Notes under the pieces: generated by a model
What the model saw: only the letters and a program-made list of their open reading frames with translations
The model's database searches: none
Told to the model about the DNA's origin: nothing
Position numbers and translations under genes: made by a program
In this document: positions 7,977 through 15,587 of the stretch, piece after piece
How positions within the stretch are numbered: the first letter of the stretch is position 1
Layout of the letters: each line of letters opens with the position of its first letter
DNA from: Thermoplasmata archaeon
Lineage (GTDB): Archaea > Thermoplasmatota > Thermoplasmata > Thermoplasmatales > Thermoplasmataceae
NCBI GenBank assembly: GCA_021797735.1
Contig: JAJZZE010000008.1
Coordinates: forward strand, 1-33,379
Reading direction: 5' to 3'
DNA length: 33,379 bases

Positions 7977-9075
7977 CTGAAACCTGGGATTCCCATCATC
8001 TATAAAATCAATAGCTGTGTTTTCTGACTTTTCAATATTTGATTCTGACCAGAGGCCTGTTCCAGATTTTTTTCTGAGGATATTTCATTATTTTAATGAT
8101 AAAAATATTGCCTTTGTGCAGGTACCGCAGTCATATACTGAAATAAAAACCCCAATTTCACAGGGTGCAGCAGCACAGCAGATTCCATTTCTGCATATAG
8201 TAATGAGGGGTAGAAATAAAACATCAGCATTTAGCCTGGGTTCCGGGACAGTTTATAAAATAGATGCACTGCTGGAGGTTGGTGGCCTCAGGGATGATAC
8301 GGTTACAGAGGACATTGCAACGTCTGTAATGCTCCATGACCGTGGATATGAATCGGTATATGCAGATTTTTTTGGCATATGGTATGGAGAGCCCCCGCAG
8401 GATGCTTTATCATATGTAAAACAGCAGGGACGCTGGTCTCTTGGAGGATTCCAGCTGCTTCCGACACTGCTGAAAAGCAATTTAAAATTAAGGCAGTTTA
8501 ATGATTATTTATCAGGATATTTATACTGGCTTAAATCAGGCCCTGTAATGCTTATGATGCTGATTGCCCCGGTGGTTTTTCTGCTTTTCAGAATTCCATT
8601 TTTAGGCATAAATTTATACATGTATATATTAATTTATTACCCCATACTTCTGATAACAGTTATAACATTTATTTACGCAATGAAAAATACAGATAAATAC
8701 AGCATAAAATCATTTTATATGCACCAGTGCGTGGAAATACTGGCATTTCCATATATACTCGTGTCGTTTATTAATGCTGTTTCTGGAAAAAAGAAGCCAT
8801 TTAATGTTACACCCAAGGGAGAGGGCAGAGGCTATGCAAAAATAGCGGCACCACACATTATTATATCTATATTTGAAATTCTGGCAATCATTTCTGGCAT
8901 TTTATGGTATTACAGCATCCATGATTATATGTTAAGGCTTGCCATAATACTGAACATTGTATGGTCGGTATATTTTATTATTTTCCTTGCAGGATCAATA
9001 GTAATGGCAGTTAGGTCAAATGCCCGGAAATCAGTAAATTTAATAGATCATGAAAACATCTATGCAGTTAAGTAA
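7977..9075 (+). pseudogene. GT2 family membrane glycosyltransferase, 5'-truncated and probably frameshifted
   Basis: The long intact frame (GTG 8017 to 9075, 352 aa) begins in the middle of a processive GT2 (cellulose/hyaluronan-synthase-like) domain. It keeps the DxD site (IFDSDQRPVPDF), the TED site (TVTEDIATS) and the QxxRW site (QQGRW), followed by about six membrane segments. The N-terminal membrane helices and first nucleotide-binding Asp region are absent. Just upstream, the sequence around 7971-8016 reads as KA then NLGFPSSIKSIAVFSDF if one base is added near 7978, which would restore the family motif KAGNL. That suggests a frameshift plus a 5' deletion. If translated from GTG 8017 it could only make a partial enzyme. 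It sits between two HEPN/MNT pairs. Confidence 0.7.
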
Positions 9076-9190
9076 GGATTATATACGGCTCTGGGACAAA
9101 AATTTATGGCTGGTGACGATAATCCCTGGCAGATAAAATGTATAAGCAAAAATTTTATTAATTAAGCACAATGTAGTTTATGAAGTAAAA

Positions 9191-9598
9191 ATGATTGATT
9201 TTCTTGATAATGATGAATATAATAGATGGATAAAACATGCGGAAAAAACATTGGAATCAGCGATTAGTGATTCGTCATCGGGATTTTATAACTGGGCGTG
9301 CTTTAAGGCACAGCATGCAGCGGAATATGCTGTAAAGGCATATCTGCGTGGAACTGGAATAAATCCATCTGGACATGCTGTTTCACTTCTATTAAAAAAT
9401 GCGGGTTTTAATGAAAATATTATAGATATTGCCAGAATTATTGACAAACTATACATTCCCACAAGATATACTGATGTGTGGAGCGAGGGCATACCTGATG
9501 ATTATTATGCCTTAAGTGATGCAGAGAATGCAATAGAAGCGGCAGAATCAATACTGGAAGAGGTAAGGTCAAAATGGAAATCATTGAAAAAAGGATAA
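9191..9598 (+). CDS. HEPN domain protein, second HEPN/MNT pair
   Basis: 135-aa helical HEPN protein with better conserved features than the first one: FYNWACFKAQHAAEYAVKAY, then GINPSGHAVSLLL with the conserved histidine, and RYTDVWSEGIPDDYYALSDA, the typical C-terminal HEPN block. It is probably the toxin half of a HEPN/MNT module and overlaps the downstream nucleotidyltransferase by 25 nt. The two pairs in this window are too different in sequence to be a recent tandem duplication. Confidence 0.87.
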   Translation: MIDFLDNDEYNRWIKHAEKTLESAISDSSSGFYNWACFKAQHAAEYAVKAYLRGTGINPSGHAVSLLLKNAGFNENIIDIARIIDKLYIPTRYTDVWSEGIPDDYYALSDAENAIEAAESILEEVRSKWKSLKKG

Positions 9599-9921
9599 AA
9601 GAGAGGAATAAAATAATTAACGATGCTAAAAAGTATGCCCTATCATTAAAATTTAAATGTTCTGCTATTTTAATAGGATCATACGCCAGGGGTGATTTTA
9701 ATTTATGGAGCGACATAGATATACTTATTGTTGGCAATTTTTCTGGAAACCCACTGAAGAGGCTTAAAAGCATAGATTTTCCTCCAGGATATGAGGTAAT
9801 ACCGATAAACATGGAAGAGTTAAATCAAAAACTAATAAAAAAAGACCGGTTTATCCTGGATTCATTCAGAGATGGTGTAATTTTAAGGGATGATTTTAAT
9901 ATTGAAGACCTAAAACCCTGA
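9574..9921 (+). CDS. MNT-type nucleotidyltransferase, second HEPN/MNT pair
   Basis: 115-aa minimal nucleotidyltransferase with a canonical active site: LIGSYARGDFNLWSDIDILIV at about residues 34-54 supplies the GS motif and the two metal-binding Asp. The third acidic position is less clear (YEVIPINM). The start lies within the 3' end of the HEPN gene, so translation is likely coupled. By analogy with studied pairs it would modify and silence the HEPN partner. Confidence 0.88.
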   Translation: MEIIEKRIKERNKIINDAKKYALSLKFKCSAILIGSYARGDFNLWSDIDILIVGNFSGNPLKRLKSIDFPPGYEVIPINMEELNQKLIKKDRFILDSFRDGVILRDDFNIEDLKP

Positions 9922-10025
9922 TTTACGATCATGTTGTGGAGGGGATGAAAATTCACCCTATAATTATTGAATATATCTGCAAATGCAGTGGAATGTTTTA
10001 TATTAAAATTATTATGGTGCTGCAC

Positions 10026-10580
10026 TCACTTTTTCATGTATAAAACTGCACTGAACTGAAATGCCCAGATTATATTTGGAATAAGTATCATCCTCTCCAT
10101 GCCACCCATGCCCAGCCCCAGATAAGTGCCCGAAGCAAAAAGAACTAAGGCCACAATTGCAATGGTACCCATAACGCCCCACTCAATCCCGAGCAGGTTC
10201 CTGTACTTTTCCATTGCAAAGTACGATAATATTGCAGGAGATAGAAAGGCAAGAATTGCAAATAAAAGATGAATCATGCCAAAATGTTCATTGAATATTC
10301 CAACACCCGCAGCCCCGATTCCCCCTATTACCAGCAGTATGGTAAATATTTTAGAGTAACCTTTTAAGAACAACCCAGAAATAATTTCACATATGCCGAG
10401 TATTATTATAGATATGTTAAAAATATAGGGTGTGCTGTCTATCCCAAGATGGCTAATTGAATTATTTGAAATGCTGTATCCCTTATCCACAAATGCCGAT
10501 ATATTTAAAAAAATAAAGAATTCCAGGATGCCAAGAAGAAGAACAGATGCCCCTGCCTTTTCTGGTGTATAATTTTTCAT
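10026..10580 (-). CDS. DUF998 family membrane protein
   Basis: 184-aa hydrophobic protein with about six membrane segments. SISNNSISHLG early in the protein and the glycine-rich later helices match DUF998, a family of predicted integral membrane proteins without an established function. It ends FSAVLYMKK with a short charged tail. It runs opposite to the flanking genes and has no operon partner; its ATG at 10580 lies about 190 nt from the divergent gene at 10768. Confidence 0.75.
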   Translation of the reverse strand: MKNYTPEKAGASVLLLGILEFFIFLNISAFVDKGYSISNNSISHLGIDSTPYIFNISIIILGICEIISGLFLKGYSKIFTILLVIGGIGAAGVGIFNEHFGMIHLLFAILAFLSPAILSYFAMEKYRNLLGIEWGVMGTIAIVALVLFASGTYLGLGMGGMERMILIPNIIWAFQFSAVLYMKK

Positions 10581-10741
10581 AAAATGTTACAGCGGGGATA
10601 TATATAAATTTACTGCATGGTAAATAATACCGTACTGTACATATATTTTCATGATGCATCCAGTGTATCATGATTGCTATATAGACCTTTTATTAATGCC
10701 ATTCATGCGGGAATTAGTATTAAACAACAGTTAATTAAGGT

Positions 10742-10749
10742 TTTATACA
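10742..10749 (+). promoter_or_regulatory. TATA box of the DUF77-like gene
   Basis: TTTATACA is centred about 23 nt upstream of the ATG at 10768, as expected for a leaderless transcript. Confidence 0.5.
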
Positions 10750-10767
10750 GGTACGGAATATACAGTC

Positions 10768-11058
10768 ATGATAGTTGCTGATGTTACATTTTATCCTATT
10801 GGTGAGGGTGTTTCTGTTGGGCCTGCAATAAAAAGTGTAATAAATAAAATGAGAGAGAACAAAAATATAACCGTGTATCCGAATAGCATGGCAACAGTAA
10901 TTGAGTGTAATAGCCTTGATATTTTAATGGATACAGTGAAGGATGCGGAAAAATTTCTTGAATCCCGGGGATTTCCGAGAATAGAGACAATACTGCGGAT
11001 AGATAATAGAATTGATGTGGAAAATTCTGTTAAAAGAAAGATGGATGCAATAAAATAA
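10768..11058 (+). CDS. MTH1187/DUF77 family thiamine-binding protein
   Basis: 96-aa protein of the small YkoF-like/MTH1187 family. The start MIVADVTFYPIGEGVSVGP, the middle YPNSMATVIECN and the end RIETILRIDNR are characteristic. Family members are small ferredoxin-fold proteins that form oligomers and bind thiamine or related pyrimidines; the exact role is unsettled. It stands alone with its own TATA box and no thiamine genes nearby. Confidence 0.85.
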   Translation: MIVADVTFYPIGEGVSVGPAIKSVINKMRENKNITVYPNSMATVIECNSLDILMDTVKDAEKFLESRGFPRIETILRIDNRIDVENSVKRKMDAIK

Positions 11059-11120
11059 GATTTTTATTTATATATTTACCTGAAATACTATTAAATTATT
11101 TCTGCAGGTTAAAATACCAA

Positions 11121-11130
11121 AATTTATATA
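11121..11130 (+). promoter_or_regulatory. TATA box of the M48-like gene
   Basis: AATTTATATA is centred 25 nt upstream of the ATG at 11151. Confidence 0.55.
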
Positions 11131-11150
11131 TTGACATAAATTAAACATTC

Positions 11151-12113
11151 ATGAAATTCCTATCGAGAACACGTTTCGCCACTATATTAGCTATTACAGC
11201 TATACTTTCATTTTCAATAACCCTGTTAATACTATTTGTTTCATCAACCTATAGCAAATTTTCATTTTATGTTATTGCACCGGTTTTATCCGCAGCAATA
11301 ACCCTGATTTTATATGCACTAATCAAAAATACAGCAAAAAGACGCAATGCTGCAATAAATTTCGATAAAAAGCATTTTATTTATTCTTTTATATTTTTAT
11401 ATATATCAATAGAATCGATTGCAACTGTAATGTATTACCACACCATTCTATCATTTGCAATACTAATTCCACTTGACCTCTCAATACTGGCACTGACACG
11501 CATATTTAGAAAAACCGGAATTGTTTTTGATAAAAATTATAGTGAGGAATATACATCAAGGCTCAGGCATATTGTTGGTGATAATACACCTGATGTCTAT
11601 ATATACAGTACATATAAAATATTTCCACTGGCATACAGAATTAATGAGAAAAATATCATTGCAATAAATTCTATATTCCTGGAAACACTAAACAGTAAAG
11701 AAATTGATTCGTTTCTTCTTCAAATATATTACAATACGAAATTCCGTAAACGTACATCCAATATCAGTAAGGGTGCAATAATAACTATGACATATACAGA
11801 TATTTACCTGTTACTCAATGTATTTGTGGTAAACATAAATTCTGTAATGCTTTTATATATAGATATTGCAGTGATTGTATCTATGTATGTTCTTATTATT
11901 TTTAATTTAAAAGCCCGCCATATATACAGTGATAAAATCAACAGGGCAACTTTATCCAGAACAGGGGATATTGAATCGTTAAAATCCCTCCTGTTAAAGG
12001 AAATAATGTATCTGCCAGTTCCATTGTCAACAAAAAACCAGTATGGCAAAATTATGTTAAAAAGGCAGAGAGTGGTAGAAAAAACAATTAAAAGGTTATA
12101 TAATAGCCAGTAA
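11151..12113 (+). CDS. Membrane protein resembling an M48 (HtpX-type) peptidase without the zinc site
   Basis: 320 aa with two N-terminal membrane helices (about residues 11-57), two more near 78-113 and two near 215-250, the layout of membrane-bound M48 peptidases. The soluble part resembles them: PDVYIYSTYKIFPLAYRINE and IIAINSIFLETLNSKEID (residues about 143-184) fit the strands before the active helix. The helix itself reads FLLQIYYNTKFRKR where HExxH would be, and the later R-E-x-x-A-D segment reads KARHIYSDKIN, with His in place of the zinc-binding Glu. So this looks like an inactive M48 fold. The relationship is based on pattern only and is distant. Confidence 0.5.
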   Translation: MKFLSRTRFATILAITAILSFSITLLILFVSSTYSKFSFYVIAPVLSAAITLILYALIKNTAKRRNAAINFDKKHFIYSFIFLYISIESIATVMYYHTILSFAILIPLDLSILALTRIFRKTGIVFDKNYSEEYTSRLRHIVGDNTPDVYIYSTYKIFPLAYRINEKNIIAINSIFLETLNSKEIDSFLLQIYYNTKFRKRTSNISKGAIITMTYTDIYLLLNVFVVNINSVMLLYIDIAVIVSMYVLIIFNLKARHIYSDKINRATLSRTGDIESLKSLLLKEIMYLPVPLSTKNQYGKIMLKRQRVVEKTIKRLYNSQ

Positions 12114-12201
12114 ATTTTATTAAAATATAATAGGGAGTTGTTATTCTCTTTATACGACGGTTATGTTTTATATTTAATGACTGCAGTGCCCGGACTATGC
12201 C

Positions 12202-12468
12202 ATGATACATAATGTATTAATGATGGTACGGAAAATGACTGCCAGTTTAAATAAAATATTTAATAATAGCAGTATTATATCAGTTTATATGGAATATCTT
12301 ACCTACCACAGAGGTGAAATATCCGGAAACAATATTTCATTAATTATTAAAAAGACAGGCAATAATATTAATATCTCCGGCACTATAAATCTTAAAATTG
12401 TTAAAAAAACACATTTAATATTGATCCCATGGATTAAAAGACCTGAAGGCACAGAAAATAAATCCTGA
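12202..12468 (+). CDS. Unidentified small protein, possibly the first part of a frameshifted gene
   Basis: 88 aa, starting MIHNVLMMVRKMTASLNKIF, rich in Ile and Asn, with no recognised domain. From about 12425 a second frame (+1) becomes open and reads SHGLKDLKAQKINPDILSWE into the gene that ends at 12766, although that frame has no start codon before GTG 12521. The two may be one protein of about 190 aa broken by a frameshift near 12425-12440. The tail of this frame after that point (IKRPEGTENKS) would then be non-native. Confidence 0.45.
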   Translation: MIHNVLMMVRKMTASLNKIFNNSSIISVYMEYLTYHRGEISGNNISLIIKKTGNNINISGTINLKIVKKTHLILIPWIKRPEGTENKS

Positions 12469-12520
12469 TATATTATCCTGGGAAAAAACTATAGCACACA
12501 TCCACAGATTAAAGGAAAAT

Positions 12521-12766
12521 GTGGACATAGAGATATATGATATTGGATATATAATTCCTGTTGTAATATATGCCTCAATACCATCATTAATGGTTAAGAA
12601 ATACACTATAGACCGTATTATTCTCCCGATCTATATACCGGTGGTAACAGGCATCCTGGAATTTTATGGAATTATAGGCCTTAATAATCCGGTAGAATAT
12701 TTTGGGGTTATTTCATCCACAGTATTGGTGTACATAGCATTTATAGGATTAAGAAGACCATTTTAA
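12521..12766 (+). CDS. Small membrane protein, unidentified; possibly the second part of a frameshifted gene
   Basis: 81 aa from GTG 12521 with about three short membrane segments (IGYIIPVVIYASIPSL, IILPIYIPVVTGILEF, VISSTVLVYIAFIGL). The same frame stays open upstream to 12425 and looks coding there, but contains no ATG, GTG or TTG. No ribosome-binding site precedes 12521. It is better explained as the C-terminal half of the gene beginning at 12202. Confidence 0.45.
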   Translation: MDIEIYDIGYIIPVVIYASIPSLMVKKYTIDRIILPIYIPVVTGILEFYGIIGLNNPVEYFGVISSTVLVYIAFIGLRRPF

Positions 12767-12896
12767 CTATATCTGCACCGGTCATTAACCACCGGGATCT
12801 CACATTTTTTTATCTTGCAGAGTTTTAAATTCGTGGCATTTCCGGATCAGATACGTATATTTTTATAGTTTATGGGTATGCTGGGTAGGTGATAGC

Positions 12897-13520
12897 ATAA
12901 ATAACGATAGAGAAGCAGAGGAATACGCATCAGGCCAGAATGAAAATGAAGGAATAACGGTTACGAAAACGGCAGTAAATAAACTGTTCACCAGATTGTG
13001 TTACCTGGGCGCCGGTATAGGTCTGATTTATTCTATTCTTTTATTAGTCAACGCTCTGGGCGTGGATTTCAACTTTCCCTACTTTAACACCTCAATGGAT
13101 GGCCATATTTTAGACAGCTCAATGACTTATTCGGGCTATTTATTAAATATATTCTTTGCTGCGATGATTGGCTCAATTTTTGCACTTGTCCTTGTTAACC
13201 GTCTTAATAGCACCGTGGTTAATTATAATAATTTTCCAGGCCTAAGCCGTACCAATACCTTCGTTACATATACCAATTTACCCCTTAATAAAATAAAAAA
13301 CAAAAAAAGGGCAGTATGTTATGGATTAATCACCATAGGGGCGCTTGAATTGATTCTGGTATGGTACGTTTTGGTTAGTACATCACATTACGTATCTACA
13401 GTTAGTATAGGAGCTTCACTGCTTTATATCCCGTATGTGTTAGCTGCAGTTACTGGATTCTTGGGATTTGCCCTCCTTATCATATCCTCCATGCTTATTA
13501 TGGTGTCAAAGGCTGAGTAG
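12897..13520 (+). CDS. Four-TM membrane protein, unidentified, apparent ATA start
   Basis: Membrane protein with helices near LCYLGAGIGLIYSILLLV, GYLLNIFFAAMIGSIFALVL, ICYGLITIGALELILVWYVL-like and YIPYVLAAVTGFLGFALLII segments. The usual start codon nearest in frame is TTG 12996, but it lies inside the first helix. The frame continues upstream with a convincing hydrophilic N-terminus (NNDREAEEYASGQNENEG...). At 12887-12893 there is a strong AGGTGAT ribosome-binding site, and four bases past its GGTGA lies ATA (12897). An ATA start, or a start codon mutated from ATG, is the best reading. From ATA the protein is 207 aa; from TTG 12996, 174 aa. No family recognised. Confidence 0.6.
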   Translation: MNNDREAEEYASGQNENEGITVTKTAVNKLFTRLCYLGAGIGLIYSILLLVNALGVDFNFPYFNTSMDGHILDSSMTYSGYLLNIFFAAMIGSIFALVLVNRLNSTVVNYNNFPGLSRTNTFVTYTNLPLNKIKNKKRAVCYGLITIGALELILVWYVLVSTSHYVSTVSIGASLLYIPYVLAAVTGFLGFALLIISSMLIMVSKAE

Positions 13521-13621
13521 TGGCAATATTGTGGTATTTAATTCCATTTTCACATATTTAAATGAACCCCACATATACCATGGTTATTTATTTTCCGAAT
13601 ATCTTTAGAGGTTCCCTGATA

Positions 13622-14722
13622 TTATTTCCCTCCAGACATAAACCTTAATTTCAGCAGAGGATCCTCGAAGGAATATTTATCCTCAGATTTTTTGATAAAT
13701 CCATACTTTAAAAGTTTTGTTAGATGGTTATTTAATATTGTTCCAGAAATATATCCTGTTTTCGCTGCAACATAGGATTTTATTGAAGACCAGTTATTAA
13801 GGCCAGATGCAATAGCTTCCAGTATTGCTATATACCTGTCCCGCGAATTTGATATTAATTTGCCTATTTCCAGGTCAATTAACTTTCTGCTGTATTCTAT
13901 CACATTATTTATCGAGCCACTATTATCTATTTTCCTGATTGCCCTATTATAACCATAATATGTAAGCCACCCGGGAATGCCATCAAGGGTATTTACTGCA
14001 CTGTTAATATCATTATCATTTACCCTTATTTTTAATTCCCTGAACCCCTTTTTTAAAAAATTATACGATGTTTCTCTGTCAAAATGATCTAATTTAATAT
14101 CATTTAGCATCCTTCCAAATAGTGGGCTTTCCGGATTTTCAATATCGATGAAATCATCAAGCATGCCGATTTCACTTCCGGTTATTATTATGTGTAAATT
14201 TTTTAAACTGTCATATGCCCATGCAAGAATATTGCTGTATCTTCTGCCTCCATATTTTAAATACTGGGCCTCATCTACCGCAAGAATAAATATACTACTG
14301 GTTTTAAATGCAATTTCATTTATTAATTCAAGTATATTATTTAATTTATATCTTCTTGATGTATCGATATTCATCTTAAAATTATTTATTTCAATGCCAT
14401 TTATTCTGGAAATCATATCGTTAAATAAAAATTTAAGTTTCTGCAGCAATTTAACGTTTTTTTTCAGTTCATTTAAAATTTTTATTGAAACCTCATTTTC
14501 CCGTATAGAGCCGGATTCATTAAACAGTTCCCTGATGTCTATGATTATATACGGTGTTTCCAATGAATTTAGCACACTCTTCAATAAACTTGTTTTTCCT
14601 GTTCTTCTAATGCCGTATATAACCGTTAATGGCTCCTTAATAGAATTTTTCAATAGGTTTATTTCTTTTTCCCTGCCGAATAAATCTTTAACGTCATTCT
14701 TTGGTGTTATGTCAAACAACAT
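13622..14722 (-). CDS. Archaeal STAND-like ATPase with C-terminal winged helix (SSO1545-type)
   Basis: 366 aa. N-terminal P-loop domain with DLFGREKEI, Walker A GIRRTGKTS (about residues 37-45), Walker B FILAVDEAQYL (about 144-154) and a sensor strand IIITGSEIGML. The C-terminal part (from about 285) resembles a winged helix (AILEAIASGL, GTILNNHLTKLLKYGFIKKS). Such archaeal ATPases are abundant in Thermoplasmata and Sulfolobales; their roles are mostly unknown, with defence, signalling or mobile-element control proposed. It is monocistronic. Two identical-core palindromes lie immediately upstream of its start and probably regulate it. Confidence 0.85.
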   Translation of the reverse strand: MLFDITPKNDVKDLFGREKEINLLKNSIKEPLTVIYGIRRTGKTSLLKSVLNSLETPYIIIDIRELFNESGSIRENEVSIKILNELKKNVKLLQKLKFLFNDMISRINGIEINNFKMNIDTSRRYKLNNILELINEIAFKTSSIFILAVDEAQYLKYGGRRYSNILAWAYDSLKNLHIIITGSEIGMLDDFIDIENPESPLFGRMLNDIKLDHFDRETSYNFLKKGFRELKIRVNDNDINSAVNTLDGIPGWLTYYGYNRAIRKIDNSGSINNVIEYSRKLIDLEIGKLISNSRDRYIAILEAIASGLNNWSSIKSYVAAKTGYISGTILNNHLTKLLKYGFIKKSEDKYSFEDPLLKLRFMSGGK

Positions 14723-14723
14723 T

Positions 14724-14763
14724 AGTAATACCCCCTATTATTAAGTAATACCCCCTATTACTT
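14724..14763. promoter_or_regulatory. Tandem 20-bp palindromic repeat at the ATPase promoter, candidate operator
   Basis: Two copies of a 20-bp unit (14724-14743 and 14744-14763) each contain TAATACCCCCTATTA. Each core is an inverted repeat, TAATA and TATTA around CCCCC. The pair ends two bases from the ATG at 14722 on the minus strand, so it covers the region where TATA box and transcription start must lie. A bound repressor, perhaps the encoded winged-helix ATPase, would block transcription. Confidence 0.6.
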
Positions 14764-14936
14764 AAATCTACCCATTATATCACAGTAAATTATAGGTATG
14801 GTTTTAAGGCATTTATTAAAAAGAACAGGTTAAAGATATCAGGCCAATTGCTGCCTGCCAGTAATAAGTTTTTCAGGCCAGTAAATCAGTGTGATCCAAA
14901 TAGCAGGATAATTTAATCTGGCATGAGATAGGCACT

Positions 14937-15377
14937 TTATTGTTCTGCCGTCATTTTATTAATAAATTCCATTATAGTGGTGTATTTATTTCCTGCAAAA
15001 AAAGCTACTTTTTTATTACTGTATGAAATTGAAATTTTTATAGAATTCATGCTATATACCTTATAATTAATAATAAACATAATGCCCAATAACGCATAAA
15101 AAATGAACTGAAGGATGCTATTAAAAACTAATAAAAAGATTACTGATATAGCAAGCACTGTTATACCCACATAAAGCTGAGTGTAAAAGATTTTTGACTT
15201 TTCTTTCTGAATATGTTTTATATCCCCATAATTAAATGCCTCATAATATTTATGAAAAAATCTTGAAAATATTATTCTTTCATCTGTAAAATAAAACAGA
15301 CTGTGTTTCATTATTATCCTTTCATCGGGTTTTAACAACTGTTCTATATTATAGTATTTATTTAATGGGTACTCCAT
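14937..15377 (-). CDS. PH-like domain membrane protein
   Basis: 146 aa. The N-terminal part (LLKPDERIIMKHSLFYFTDE) resembles the bacterial/archaeal PH-like (bPH/YdbS-type) domains, in which D-E-R-I-I strands alternate with T-D-x-R-I. Two membrane helices follow (about residues 67-104: YVGITVLAISVIFLLVF and ILQFIFYALLGIMFII), then a second small soluble part ending YTTIMEFINKMTAEQ. The role is unknown. A TATA box lies 26 nt upstream. Confidence 0.55.
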   Translation of the reverse strand: MEYPLNKYYNIEQLLKPDERIIMKHSLFYFTDERIIFSRFFHKYYEAFNYGDIKHIQKEKSKIFYTQLYVGITVLAISVIFLLVFNSILQFIFYALLGIMFIINYKVYSMNSIKISISYSNKKVAFFAGNKYTTIMEFINKMTAEQ

Positions 15378-15397
15378 TAAATAGAGATAAGGTTATA

Positions 15398-15408
15398 CAA
15401 TATATTTA
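15398..15408 (-). promoter_or_regulatory. TATA box of the PH-like gene
   Basis: On the minus strand TAAATATATTG, centred about 26 nt upstream of the ATG at 15377. Confidence 0.5.
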
Positions 15409-15470
15409 TTTCCATTATTAAAACATGCTTCCCATTTGATTGCGTTATAAACTCCATTTTCCACCATAGT

Positions 15471-15566
15471 CTATACTGTTTTTAACCAGTTTTCTACGGT
15501 ATCAATCACTTCTTCTGCTATCTCTATTCCCACAATATAATACCCACCGTATTCGTATTTATCCGC
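15471..15566 (-). pseudogene. Coding-like fragment between genes
   Basis: One minus-strand frame between two stops reads ADKYEYGGYYIVGIEIAEEV then IDTVENWLKTV and stop. It has regular amphipathic composition, no start codon and about 31 codons, so it looks like the end of a lost gene. It lies directly downstream of the ABC-winged-helix chimera and may derive from the same rearranged locus. Family not recognised. Confidence 0.35.
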
Positions 15567-15587
15567 CTATGTTTTATCATTGCAGTT

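Noticed and set aside
14148-14744. Long plus-strand frame opposite the ATPase gene
   Set aside because: It mirrors the coding strand of a clear P-loop ATPase, is made of Ser/Leu/Ile/Phe as antisense frames of AT-rich genes are, and has no promoter.
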